Assembly (NCBI RefSeq): GCF_009749525.1 | Contig: NZ_WOAC01000028.1 | Span: 1-54,983 of the forward strand | Reading direction: 5' to 3' | DNA length: 54,983 nucleotides | Source of the DNA: Mesorhizobium xinjiangense | Lineage (GTDB): Bacteria; Pseudomonadota; Alphaproteobacteria; Rhizobiales; Rhizobiaceae | In this document: positions 14,286 to 23,123 of the stretch, piece by piece | How positions within the stretch are numbered: the stretch's first letter is position 1 | How the letters are laid out: the number at the start of each line of letters is the position of its first letter | Notes under the pieces: generated by a model | Seen by the model: the letters and a program-made list of their open reading frames with translations, nothing else | Databases searched by the model: none | Told to the model about the DNA's origin: nothing | Made by a program: the position numbers and the translations under genes

Positions 14286-17188
14286 GTCTCGCCCTCATCG
14301 TCATCGTCGGCAGCGTAGATGTTGTTGACAACATAGCTCACCGACTGCGCCCGGTTGCTCGCCGGGAAGCTGATCCCAATGCCGATCGGCGGGACCGCAA
14401 CGTCGAGAAACGGGTGCTCAACCCGCGCGTCCTCCGGCCCCAGCAGAGCACGCCGCGACAGCGGATAGAGCAGTAACAGCCCGGTCTCCGGCGACCGCTG
14501 ACGGCGCAGATAGACCCCTGACGGTTGAGCCGGAGCGCGCTCATCATCGGCCCGGCGACGCTTGGGCGGATTGGCGATCGTTTCCGTCATCGCGGCGGCA
14601 TAGGCAGCCGCCTCTACGTCGACCGCCTCGTCGCGTGGGTTCAGGAGGCGGCGGATCACGAAGCGATCACCGGCCGCAATGGTCAGCCAGGGCGGGGTCT
14701 CGCCATAGCCACCTTTGGGCTGCCGCAGCACCGAGTTCATTCGGATGGAGCCGATCGACACTTCGTCACGGCCTTCGCCGCCGACCAGCAGTACGTTCCA
14801 GCGGCTGAGCTCGCCGAGCTGGACCTGGCGCCGGATGTAGCGTGCCAGGACGTTGGCGCTGGCGCGCGACGCATCCTCGTGCGTGCTGAACCGGTCCAGA
14901 AAGCCGAGCACCGCATCCGCCGGTGCCCCGGACCATAGATGAGACCCATCCCATCTATGCGACCGTCCACCCTCGCGTGCCTGTTCCGGATTGGCCCAAT
15001 AGACGGTACCGGAGCTCTGGAGCCGCTCAATCAGATCCGTCGCCGCAGTGAGGTTTGTCTGCAGAGTCCGGTCGTCGGTTGCGAAGACCGTGGTTTCCGA
15101 AACATCCCCTGCAAAGGAGACTCTGAGTTCAGTGCCATGCCGCATCTTGGCGCGCGATGTGACAGTCAGCGTCGGATGACTGCGGACACGCAGGCCGAAA
15201 TCGATCGGCCGCGCCCGGATCGCTTCCATGCGATCGAACTCCCGGCGAAGTTCTTCGCTCGCGATCGCGATGTGCTCGTACCACTCAGCCAAGTCGCCGG
15301 TCGTGAACAAACGGCAGAGGTCGAGATAGCCCGGACGGTAGCCGAACCATCGCCCCATCTGCATGAGCGTGTCGTACATCGTGGTGCCGCGCAGGAAATA
15401 GCTGACTGACAGGCCTTCGAGTGTAAGGCCACGCGCCAGCTTGTCGCCGCCGATTGCAATGACGTTCAGGCCGTTTTCGCGGTTCTGCTCGTAGTCGAGC
15501 ACATCGGCCGAGCTTCCGTTGATTTCACGGATTCGGATCGATTCCACAGTAGCGCGCAGTGCCGCTTCGACATCCTCCCATGCCACCGGCGGGCAATCGG
15601 GCAATGCCAGTTCAGCAGTCACGGGCGCAAAATCCGCCTCCCAGCGCTCCCTGAGAGGGCCCATTCCCTCGGAGCCGCCGTAGCGGACGGCATTCGTGAG
15701 TGCGTCCAGCGCCTCACGGATCTGCTGCACCACCCTGCGCTGAACCGCCTTCCAGCGCGTGACATGGATCAGCATGCTGTTGTGCTGGCGGCTTTGGCCC
15801 CGGACCCGACGCGCCGCGACCACCAGCGCGAAGCTTTCAATCGCCCGTTCGAGAGTCGGTGGAACGCACTCGCGGCCATCGTAGAGAGGGATGTGATCTG
15901 TCTTGTGAACTGGTGGCATCCAGCCCCTGGTCTCGCGCCGGGCTGTGCTCGCGGCATAGTCGTCAATTTCTTCGATCAGCGCGGGCAGGCCAGGTTCAGC
16001 TTCGCCCGTCTCCTCGTCAACCGCAGAGCCGAAGAGCCGGCTCGGCCCGACATAGGTTTCCGGTGCCGGAATGTTGATGATGAAGTCTCGCGGAAAGAGA
16101 TCCTGGAACTCGTTTCCGGTTTCCGCGTCCGGGTGAATGAAGATATTGGCGAAGGGCGTCGCCGTATAGCCCACATACGAAACCTGATCGAACCGGCCGA
16201 GAATCTGGCGGATTCTCGCGTTGATCCGCGAAGGCTGATGATCGGGGTCGGCGACCCCGCCATTGAAGCTTTGCTGCTTGGTGTCGATCGAAGCCTGATC
16301 CGCCTCGTCATCGATCACGAGCAGCGGCATGTGGGCAAATCGCGGCCCCTGCTGATCGCTCGAATTTCCGGTCGACCGAATCCATTCGAGGACGCCGTTG
16401 AGCACGCTGCCGTTCTTTTTGACGACCAGCAGCAACGGGCGCCCACCGGGATGGATACCGAACTGGGACATTGCCCGATGATTGAAGTCGCCCTTTTCCG
16501 TGCGGTTGGTGCCCCAGTCGACAATGACCGACGGGTCGATCTCGCCGACCCCCACAAAGCGGCTCGTCGCTTCATCCATCGGCACGCTGATCTTGCCGAT
16601 GAAGCCTTCATCGAGGCGAATCTGGGTCTGGCTGCGCAAGTTATTGTTCATGCCCGTGAGAACGATGATCACCTTGTAGCCAGCATCCACCGCCTTGCAG
16701 ACCAACCCGGTATAGTTGCCGGTCTTGCCCGACTGGACATCTCCGACGACCATGCCGCGACGATTGAATGCCCCTGAACCAGACGGATCGCCGAGCAGTT
16801 CCAGCGCGCGATCGGTGACGCGTCCCAGCGCGTTGATGGCGGTCTGCGGCATGCGCTTGCGGATCAGATGGGTGCGATAGCGCTCCCATAAGCGCCATCC
16901 GATCTGATCGCGCCGCCCGTCGAGCCACAGCATATGATTGTCATGGGCGCGGAGAACCGATTCCTCGCCAACGAACGTGCTGAAGAGCGAGCCCAGCGTC
17001 GCGAGCACGGTCTCAAGCGAGATGGGCTCCCGCCACTCGGGAAAGGCAGCAAGCAGCTGATCGACCGTGTGAGCGATTTCCTCGCGGGACAGCGGCTCGG
17101 CAGCATTGCGCTGCGCCAGTCTGAGCTGGGCGAGTTCGAGGAGTTGTGCCTGGGCGTCTTGATCAATCATGGCTTCATGTTGTCTCAT
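14282..17188 (-). CDS. Z1-domain helicase-like ATPase
   Basis: This encodes 968 aa if started at 17188 (MRQHEAM), overlapping the end of the MORC-like gene; ATG 17170 is an alternative. A Walker A motif GDVQSGKT lies at 149-156, a DEAD-like Walker B at LLVIDDEAD (DDE 293-295), and SYVGYTATPFANIF follows as in superfamily 2 motif III. The Z1 domain lies beyond (SMLIHVTRWKAVQRRV) with a later arginine-finger-like segment (QMGRWFGYRPGYLDL). Z1 proteins are large SF2-like ATPases found with MORC/MutL-like ATPases and C5 methyltransferases in restriction operons. It probably remodels or moves along DNA to bring the DUF4420 nuclease to foreign DNA. Confidence 0.9.
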   Translation of the reverse strand: MRQHEAMIDQDAQAQLLELAQLRLAQRNAAEPLSREEIAHTVDQLLAAFPEWREPISLETVLATLGSLFSTFVGEESVLRAHDNHMLWLDGRRDQIGWRLWERYRTHLIRKRMPQTAINALGRVTDRALELLGDPSGSGAFNRRGMVVGDVQSGKTGNYTGLVCKAVDAGYKVIIVLTGMNNNLRSQTQIRLDEGFIGKISVPMDEATSRFVGVGEIDPSVIVDWGTNRTEKGDFNHRAMSQFGIHPGGRPLLLVVKKNGSVLNGVLEWIRSTGNSSDQQGPRFAHMPLLVIDDEADQASIDTKQQSFNGGVADPDHQPSRINARIRQILGRFDQVSYVGYTATPFANIFIHPDAETGNEFQDLFPRDFIINIPAPETYVGPSRLFGSAVDEETGEAEPGLPALIEEIDDYAASTARRETRGWMPPVHKTDHIPLYDGRECVPPTLERAIESFALVVAARRVRGQSRQHNSMLIHVTRWKAVQRRVVQQIREALDALTNAVRYGGSEGMGPLRERWEADFAPVTAELALPDCPPVAWEDVEAALRATVESIRIREINGSSADVLDYEQNRENGLNVIAIGGDKLARGLTLEGLSVSYFLRGTTMYDTLMQMGRWFGYRPGYLDLCRLFTTGDLAEWYEHIAIASEELRREFDRMEAIRARPIDFGLRVRSHPTLTVTSRAKMRHGTELRVSFAGDVSETTVFATDDRTLQTNLTAATDLIERLQSSGTVYWANPEQAREGGRSHRWDGSHLWSGAPADAVLGFLDRFSTHEDASRASANVLARYIRRQVQLGELSRWNVLLVGGEGRDEVSIGSIRMNSVLRQPKGGYGETPPWLTIAAGDRFVIRRLLNPRDEAVDVEAAAYAAAMTETIANPPKRRRADDERAPAQPSGVYLRRQRSPETGLLLLYPLSRRALLGPEDARVEHPFLDVAVPPIGIGISFPASNRAQSVSYVVNNIYAADDDDEGET

Positions 17189-18704
17189 CGGCAAGCCGGG
17201 CCACCGCCGCGGGATAGCCTGCGAAAGGTTCGATCGATAGAAGGCGGCGGCGGGCATCGGCGGCCGACAGACCCAGTCCTTCCCTCATATGGCTGTAGAG
17301 TGACTGCATCGCCGCTGCCTCCTCGGCTGGCATGCTGGCCGGCGACGGCGGCAGGTCGCCCTGCTCGGCAACGTCGAGCCAGATCCGCTGCACGGGCAGC
17401 CCCGCTTCGATGACCGTCAGCATCTCTTCCGAAAGCCGTCGACTCGCGCCGGTCGCATCGAGCGCGCGCTGGACGGCCGGATGCGCGCGATCAATGCGGT
17501 ATACGGTCCCGCGCGCGGTCTCGACGGTGTTCCAGACCCGCGCAATCGGCGCTCTCGGCTGCCTGGTGCTGCGTCCTCCCCGCCACGCGAATACTTCGCG
17601 GGCATCTCGCCGCACCTGTTCGGCAAGACCCTGCAGCCGCGGACGAAGCGTTGATGGCGGCGTCGCCGTCGACTTGCGGATGTCGACCTTCCAGTCGCCG
17701 TCGCCGCTGTTCGGAAGATCCAGGCGCAGGCGGGCCAGCCTATGGACATCGTCCCGGGTCCAGCGCCGTCCCGGGCCCAAGCCAAGCCAGCCCCCGGCCA
17801 CGAGCAGCCGGCGATTGCGATAGACGAAGAAGCCTTCATGCCCGAGCCAGCCGTCCGGACCCGCCGCTTCCTCGACCTGATCGGCGGTCATCTTGTCCCG
17901 GTGCGGCAGAACGAACCCCTGAACCTCGATCTCGCCGCTCCGATGCGTCAGCCGCTCCACCGGCGTCGGAGTGGTTGCCGGATGCCACTGAAGAAAGGGA
18001 TCCCAAGGCGCAATTCGTGCGCCCTTGTCACCGCCTCCGATCGCGATTTCGAGACGCGGCTGTGGACCTTCCAGAAATCTATGGAACGTCATGGCCAAGT
18101 GACGCTCGACTCGCCGGGCGATTGAACGAAAGCGTGTGCGGGCTGCCTCACTCTGCATGTCCTCGCCGAGCAGCCGGTCCAGTCGACCGATCACGACCGC
18201 AGTGCCGGAGTCTGCGCCCGGTATTGCCGCATGCTCCTGTACATCGGCCGGGATGTTCCGCAGCAGCCGCCACTCATCGGCCTGTGCGACATAGTCCAGA
18301 TCCCAGCTGCGCCGCGATTCCGAGCCGCCGGCGGTGCGCGAGACGACCGCCAGCACACGCCCCTGAGACAATGATGCGGTCTTGAGGCCCAGGCCGAACC
18401 TTCCAAGATCATCGGGATCTCTTACAAGGAGGGGATGGCGTCCACCGGGGCGCATCGCTTCGAACAGCGTGTGGTCATCCATCCCGCGTCCGTCATCAAT
18501 GATACGGACGATCGAAGCCGGCCCTTGCCAGAAGAAATCGATCCTGATCTTGCGGGCGCCCGCGGCAATGCTGTTGTCGATCAGATCCGCAATAGCGGCT
18601 TCGGTCGAATAGCCGAGCCCGCGCAGCGCTTCGAGCAGAGCGCTGGCCGCCGGTGGCGCATGATCGAAGAGATCCTGCCTGCCCTCCGCCCCCGTCATGC
18701 ACAT
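17175..18704 (-). CDS. MORC/MutL-like GHKL ATPase of a restriction operon
   Basis: This encodes 509 aa. The ATG at 18704 overlaps the dcm stop (TGATG); ATG 18698 and GTG 18707 are alternatives. The N-terminal Bergerat fold is clear: AIADLIDNSIAAGA (E/D and N of the N box), RIIDDGRGMDD, then MRPGGR and DLGRFGLGLKTASLSQG (ATP lid). This order matches bacterial MORC-like ATPases of R-M systems rather than sensor kinases. After about residue 190 come an S5-like domain (FRSIARRVERHLAMTFHRF...GFFVYRNRRLLVAGGW) and a helical tail. It likely acts as an ATP-driven DNA clamp with Z1. The second GHKL ATPase of the island (5764-7893) is of a different subtype. Confidence 0.85.
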   Translation of the reverse strand: MCMTGAEGRQDLFDHAPPAASALLEALRGLGYSTEAAIADLIDNSIAAGARKIRIDFFWQGPASIVRIIDDGRGMDDHTLFEAMRPGGRHPLLVRDPDDLGRFGLGLKTASLSQGRVLAVVSRTAGGSESRRSWDLDYVAQADEWRLLRNIPADVQEHAAIPGADSGTAVVIGRLDRLLGEDMQSEAARTRFRSIARRVERHLAMTFHRFLEGPQPRLEIAIGGGDKGARIAPWDPFLQWHPATTPTPVERLTHRSGEIEVQGFVLPHRDKMTADQVEEAAGPDGWLGHEGFFVYRNRRLLVAGGWLGLGPGRRWTRDDVHRLARLRLDLPNSGDGDWKVDIRKSTATPPSTLRPRLQGLAEQVRRDAREVFAWRGGRSTRQPRAPIARVWNTVETARGTVYRIDRAHPAVQRALDATGASRRLSEEMLTVIEAGLPVQRIWLDVAEQGDLPPSPASMPAEEAAAMQSLYSHMREGLGLSAADARRRLLSIEPFAGYPAAVARLADETT

Positions 18705-20191
18705 CACGCAACCTGCCGGCCGTCGGTCTCCTCGGCCGGCGCCAGTGCCTCGTCGATCTGCCGCTTCAGCGATTTCGCAACCGCCAACCCGAGCAGGGGC
18801 GGAACCGCGTTGCCGATCTGCCGGAAAGCGGCATTCATCGCGCCGGCAAAGCGAAAGCCATCCGGAAACGATTGCAGCCGGGCCGCTTCGCGCACCGAAA
18901 CGGTGCGGGCTTGATAGCTGTCATAGTGGATGTGGGAATAGGTATCCTTGCCCATATGCGCGGTCAGCGTCCGCGATGGCTTCAGCGGGTCCATTTTCCA
19001 CCATTTATTCGGGAATTTCTCCGGGTCATAGGGTGGCACGATCGCCTGCCGCAGCTCCAGCCAAGCCGGAGATTCGCTGTCGGTCAGCCTTTTCCGTTTC
19101 ACGGCATCGGTGAACAGCTCCTCGGCGAGCCGCCGTGCCTGCGGATAGTCTGCACCGTGCGGGAGACGCCGGAAAATCGGAAAATCCCGGGGAGTCAGTC
19201 TGACAAGATGGCCACCGGTTCCGTCCACGGTCTCGAAGCCCGGCCAGTTGCGCATCAGCTTTGCATAGCCTGAGAGCCCACCCTTCGGCGTTCGGTAGTC
19301 GAGGACATCATCCAGCCGGCGCCTGCGGATCGCACGCGGATCGGTCAGATGCTCCTTGATCTTGGGAAGGTCGCCCAGCGCCGCCCGGACACCGACGGCG
19401 TTCGGGAGCTGTCGACGCGGCTTGTGGATCTCGTGGAACCGGCCGCTCTCCATATTGACATGCTTGAGCGCAACCCGCCGCGAGCCCTCGTAGCCGCGGG
19501 GCAGCTCAAGAAAATGAGTCGGCTCGGGAAACGATGGCGTACAGCCGAGCACGTCGGCGATCGCCACCACAAACAGGCGCTCGCGCACCTGCGGCACGCC
19601 GTAATAGGCGGCATTGAGGATCGTATATGCCGTCCGGTAACCGGCCTCTTCGAGCGTATCGCATATTTCTTCAGGGACGTTGTGCCCGCCGAAATTCAGA
19701 ATGTCGGGAACATTCTCGATGATGATGACGAGTGGCTGAGTATCGGCAACGTACTCCAGAAATCGTCGATATAGCGCGGCACGCGGATCCTTCTGGAAAG
19801 CGTCGTCCTCCCCGGCGACGGCTCGCAGCTTGGATCGCCCGATCCGGGCAAAGGCCTGACAGGGCAGCCCCGCCGCGAGAATGTCGAACGATCCGCAAGC
19901 AGTCGTGCTGAGGCCGAGATCACGGACGAGGTCCTCTGCCGAGCAGTGCTCCATGTTCCGGGCGATCGACCAGGGATTATCCAGCTCTTTGTCCTGTCCG
20001 AAATTCAGTGCATAGCTTTCGGCCGCTTCGGGATCGACCTCGACATGCGCCGTCAGCTCGAACCCTGCCGTGAGCAGTCCGAGTGACAGACCGCCGGCGC
20101 CCGAACAGATTTCGAGGACACGCGGCTGGGCGCCAGCGCGCAGCCGTTCGACCTTAACCCTGCGAATCTGCTGCTGCTCAGTCGTGGTCAT
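18704..20191 (-). CDS. dcm: DNA (cytosine-5)-methyltransferase
   Basis: This encodes 495 aa from ATG at 20191, which lies inside the last codons of vsr (14-bp overlap) behind a GGGGG. The C5-MTase motifs are in order: motif I LEICSGAGGLSLG (27-39), motif IV AAGLPCQAFARIG with catalytic C111, motif VI IIIENV (159-161), motif VIII PQVRERLFVVA, and motifs IX-X SRTLTAHM...REAARLQSFPDGF...RQIGNAVPP. It methylates the C5 position of cytosine; the target is unknown. Vsr next door implies the site can give T:G mismatches on deamination. It probably marks self DNA for the Z1/MORC/DUF4420 restriction machinery. Confidence 0.93.
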   Translation of the reverse strand: MTTTEQQQIRRVKVERLRAGAQPRVLEICSGAGGLSLGLLTAGFELTAHVEVDPEAAESYALNFGQDKELDNPWSIARNMEHCSAEDLVRDLGLSTTACGSFDILAAGLPCQAFARIGRSKLRAVAGEDDAFQKDPRAALYRRFLEYVADTQPLVIIIENVPDILNFGGHNVPEEICDTLEEAGYRTAYTILNAAYYGVPQVRERLFVVAIADVLGCTPSFPEPTHFLELPRGYEGSRRVALKHVNMESGRFHEIHKPRRQLPNAVGVRAALGDLPKIKEHLTDPRAIRRRRLDDVLDYRTPKGGLSGYAKLMRNWPGFETVDGTGGHLVRLTPRDFPIFRRLPHGADYPQARRLAEELFTDAVKRKRLTDSESPAWLELRQAIVPPYDPEKFPNKWWKMDPLKPSRTLTAHMGKDTYSHIHYDSYQARTVSVREAARLQSFPDGFRFAGAMNAAFRQIGNAVPPLLGLAVAKSLKRQIDEALAPAEETDGRQVA

Positions 20192-20594
20192 GGCCGACGT
20201 GCCCCCGCAGCTTCGCGACCACGAGGTCGTTGTCGACCGTCTCACACTCCCATACGATCAGTACATCCCACCCCATGCATTCCAGCTCCCCCTTTACACG
20301 AATGTCGCGTTCCACGTTTTTTCGAAGTTTACTTTCCCAGAACTCGATATTTGACTTCGGCTTATATGCGAATCTGCAACCTTCATGACTATGCCAGAAA
20401 CACCCGTGAACGAATACTATCTTCTTTCGTGCCGGAAACACCAGGTCCGGCGAGCCAGGCAGATCGCGGCGATGCAGCCGGAAGCGATAGCCCAGGCGAT
20501 GTGCGATTTTGCGCACGACCATCTCCGGCTTCGTGTTGCGCCCCTGGATGCGAGCCATCATCGCCGAACGGCGGTCGGACGAAACGACATCCAT
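20178..20594 (-). CDS. vsr: Very short patch repair endonuclease Vsr
   Basis: This encodes 138 aa from the ATG at 20594; the longer frame to 20684 reads into the upstream spacer. The Vsr signature is complete: MMARIQGRNTKPEMVVRK, RRDLPGSPDLVFP (D50), FVHGCFWHSHEGC (C65, H70, C73, zinc and active-site region) and VWEC (C117). It nicks next to T:G mismatches from deaminated 5-methylcytosine. Its 3' end overlaps dcm, so the pair is co-translated. An XRE regulator lies 43 bp upstream in the same orientation. Confidence 0.93.
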   Translation of the reverse strand: MDVVSSDRRSAMMARIQGRNTKPEMVVRKIAHRLGYRFRLHRRDLPGSPDLVFPARKKIVFVHGCFWHSHEGCRFAYKPKSNIEFWESKLRKNVERDIRVKGELECMGWDVLIVWECETVDNDLVVAKLRGHVGHDHD

Positions 20595-20637
20595 CGTCAG
20601 ACGCCCCGCACGGAGTTTATGAGCACGATAGCCATGG

Positions 20638-20880
20638 TCAGGACCCTGCCACCGCGCGGGCAACCGTGTCCGGCGCCTGGACAATCACGCGCAGCAGAAT
20701 TCGAGCCGTGCGTTCTGGGCGCTTCCGCCCCTGCTCCCAGTCGCGCAGTGCCCCAAGGGTAAAGCCATAGGTATTGGCGAAGGCTTTCTGCGTCATGCCG
20801 CTTGCCTCGCGGATGGCCTTGACGTCGACCGGAGGATACTCCCGACGGCGCTCCGTAGCTCCATTGGTGGACGCGATCAT
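20638..20880 (-). CDS. XRE-family HTH regulator (antitoxin-like), possible controller
   Basis: This encodes 80 aa. The helix-turn-helix is VDVKAIREASGMTQKAFANTYGFTLGALRDWEQGRKRPE, of the type seen in HigA/NadS-like antitoxins. No RelE-like toxin gene sits beside it. It is the first gene of the Block B direction, 43 bp before vsr, so it may work as a controller of the methylation operon like small C proteins of R-M systems. An inverted repeat at 20970-20986 could be its operator. The ribosome site is weak. Confidence 0.75.
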   Translation of the reverse strand: MIASTNGATERRREYPPVDVKAIREASGMTQKAFANTYGFTLGALRDWEQGRKRPERTARILLRVIVQAPDTVARAVAGS

Positions 20881-21271
20881 GAGGCGAGCCCGGCTGCGAT
20901 CGCGCCATAGTGTCTGTTCCGCTTCGCCACAGCATCAGCTCTCCGTAAGCGACCAATCCGCCAATCTGTCTACGGCTTGGCCGTAGCCCGATCAAGCAAA
21001 AAGTTCGCTTTTCGTTCCGTTTCGACATCGTTCTGAAGCGACGCTTACCTTGAGTCCAGAATGTGAGGGAGCAGGGAGTCGCTCTTGCTTATGATCAATG
21101 CGGATCCGTCTATCTTGTCCTTGTCCATTGCCCAACCTCGCGTTCCTTCGGGACCATCCCATTTCTACGCTATGACATCCCAAATGCCGCATCGCTCCGG
21201 CGAAGGTCTTCCATTCTCTATCAGCGACATACAGGTTGATGGTACTTGAATATCGACCGAGAGGTGGGGCC
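20881..21271. other. Divergent regulatory region between XRE/Block B and the AlpA-like gene
   Basis: About 390 bp separate two divergently read units. It contains the CTACGGC inverted repeat. I see no convincing small gene; open frames here run across neighbouring genes in other frames. Confidence 0.5.
20970..20986. promoter_or_regulatory. Candidate operator upstream of XRE gene
   Basis: CTACGGC-TTG-GCCGTAG is a perfect 7-bp inverted repeat with a 3-bp spacer, 90 bp upstream of the XRE start. The size and position fit an HTH-dimer operator; binding is inference. Confidence 0.45.
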
Positions 21272-21643
21272 ATGATTGCCGATGGAGACCGAAAGACGTC
21301 TCGCTCGATTGCTGAACAGGTGCCCACACACAGGGGAGCGAGCGATGATCCGGGTTCGGGCAACGGCAGATTCATTCCAGCGGCGCCGCTTCCCTTCAAA
21401 CGTGCGATACGGCGCCCGGAACTGCGCAAGATCGTCCCGCTTGCGGACACGACAATTTACGAAATGGAGCGGCGTGGTGAGTTTCCGAAGCGGTTTTTTC
21501 TGACGCCGCGCTGCGTCGTATGGGACTTGAGCGAGATTGAGGCATGGATCGAAGATCGGCGGCGTGCCTCGGAAGATGCTTCGCTGCGGCGTGCCCCAAT
21601 CCCAGATGTTCGTCAGCGTCGTACTCGGCCGGTCCGACAGTGA
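21272..21643 (+). CDS. AlpA-family phage/island regulator (excisionase-like)
   Basis: This encodes 123 aa from ATG 21272, preceded by GAGGTGGGG; an upstream ATG at 21236 lacks a site. The C-terminal half has the MerR-like winged HTH of AlpA proteins: RPELRKIVPLADTTIYEMER, then GEFPKRFFLTPR and VVWDLSEIEAWIEDRR. AlpA-like proteins switch on or direct excision by P4-type integrases. It lies 226 bp from the integrase end in the opposite orientation, fitting an island control module. The N-terminal 45 residues are low complexity. Confidence 0.85.
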   Translation: MIADGDRKTSRSIAEQVPTHRGASDDPGSGNGRFIPAAPLPFKRAIRRPELRKIVPLADTTIYEMERRGEFPKRFFLTPRCVVWDLSEIEAWIEDRRRASEDASLRRAPIPDVRQRRTRPVRQ

Positions 21644-21869
21644 GTGATGTCGATCGTCCACCACCTCTTTCCGGAACCGGATACTCCCAATCATTGAGAG
21701 GATTCGAAACGTGACGCGGAGCAGAGCGGCCGGAAGCGCCGCATCGCGGTGGCCGATAATCACACCCGCTCGCGAGTGATCGGATTTCGCGTTTGGTGAT
21801 CAAAATTCACGCGCTGATGCACGTCGATAGCCCGACGGTTCGGCTAAGGGGTGCCAGGGCGCGAAGATG

Positions 21870-23123
21870 TCAGCCAGCATCCGGGGCCAACAGCTGCATC
21901 GACGGGGGATAGAGCGTCGGCACCCGTTTCTGCCCCGCGACCCAGGCATCGATCATGTCGGCCCACTCCTGGAGCATGTGGCGGCGCTGCTGCTCGTATT
22001 CAGCCTTGTTGTAGACACTGCGGGATGAACGTCGCTCCTCGTGGGCGAGGCACTTCTCGATCCAGTCGCTGTTGAAGCCAAGCTCGTGGAGCAATGTTGA
22101 GCCGGTCCGTCGCAGATCGTGAACCGTGAACGGCTGCAGCGCCAAACCCTTCTTTTTCGACCGCTCCATGATGGCCATGGTGATGCGGTTGAACGTGGCT
22201 TTCGACATCGTCTCGTCCGCCTCGTAGCGCGACGGCAGCACGTAGCGCGAGTTTGCAGCGCAGGTCTTGAGCGCGATCATGATGTCGAGCGACTGCTGCG
22301 ACAGATAGACGTTGTGGGGCTTGCCGCGCTTCATCCGCTCCTTCGGGATGCTCCACACGGCGCTCTCGAAATCCACCTCGTCCCAGGTCGCCTCCAGAAG
22401 CTCGCTCTTCCGCACCATGGTCAGCAGGATCAGCCGGAGGCCAAGGCGGATGGTGGGCAGTGTCGGCACATGCTCCAGTTCCTGAAGCATGATCCGGATC
22501 TCGGTCGGCGTCAGCGCGCGGTCCTTGGCGACGAAGGTCGCGATCGAGGCGGGGGCTACGTCGTCGGCCGGGTTGCGCATCTTCTCGCCGTGGAGGATGG
22601 CGAAACCGTAGACCTGTTTGACGATATCGCGGACATGGATGGCAGTCGCCGGCGCGCCGCGATCCTTCACCTTGTGACAGAGCGTCCGCAGATCCTCCGG
22701 CGTGATCTCGGTCAGCAGTCGGTTCTTCCATGCCGGCAGGATGTCGCGGTCGAAGATCGTCTTGCGCATGGATCGCGTGCTATCGGCCATGCGCGCCTCG
22801 CTGAGCCAGCGCCTGCCGACCTCCCTGAAGCTCGCAGCAGGTGTCAGCCGCCGCTTCTTGCGCTGCTTCTCGAGAGCCGGAGATTGCCCTTCTGCCACCA
22901 ACTTCCTTGCGGCCGTGCATCGGTCTCTGGCTTCGGACAGACCGATGCCGTCCGGACCGTAGCGTCCGATGGTCAACGTCTCGCGGCGATCGTTGAGACG
23001 GTAGTCGTAGCGGAAGGTAATTAGCCCCGATGGCGCGACGGCGACATACATACCGTCGCGATCCGACAGCTTGTACAATTTCTCTTTTGGCTTCAGCTTC
23101 TTAAGTGCGAGATCGGTAAGCAT
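21870..23123 (-). CDS. int: P4-type tyrosine integrase of the guaA island
   Basis: This encodes 417 aa from ATG 23123 (MLTDLALKKLKPKEK); an upstream in-frame ATG at 23153 is less likely. An N-terminal DUF4102-like arm-binding domain (KLYKLSDRDGMYVAVAPSG, TIGRYGPDGIGLSEARD) is followed by a core-binding domain (about 95-190). The catalytic domain carries R238 (MVRKSELLEATW), H335-x-x-R338 (VHDLRRT), H361 (LAHEERR) and the nucleophile Y371 (SVYNKAEY). All catalytic residues are intact, so it should be active. It abuts the guaA 3' end, the expected attachment site. Confidence 0.93.
   Translation of the reverse strand: MLTDLALKKLKPKEKLYKLSDRDGMYVAVAPSGLITFRYDYRLNDRRETLTIGRYGPDGIGLSEARDRCTAARKLVAEGQSPALEKQRKKRRLTPAASFREVGRRWLSEARMADSTRSMRKTIFDRDILPAWKNRLLTEITPEDLRTLCHKVKDRGAPATAIHVRDIVKQVYGFAILHGEKMRNPADDVAPASIATFVAKDRALTPTEIRIMLQELEHVPTLPTIRLGLRLILLTMVRKSELLEATWDEVDFESAVWSIPKERMKRGKPHNVYLSQQSLDIMIALKTCAANSRYVLPSRYEADETMSKATFNRITMAIMERSKKKGLALQPFTVHDLRRTGSTLLHELGFNSDWIEKCLAHEERRSSRSVYNKAEYEQQRRHMLQEWADMIDAWVAGQKRVPTLYPPSMQLLAPDAG

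Noticed and set aside
20638-20880. Toxin-antitoxin pair
   Set aside because: Only the antitoxin-like HTH is present; no toxin-sized frame with a RelE/HigB or similar pattern lies on either side.
20992-21450. Minus-strand frame overlapping the AlpA-like gene
   Set aside because: No protein-like pattern and no ribosome site; AlpA-like HTH on the plus strand is clear.
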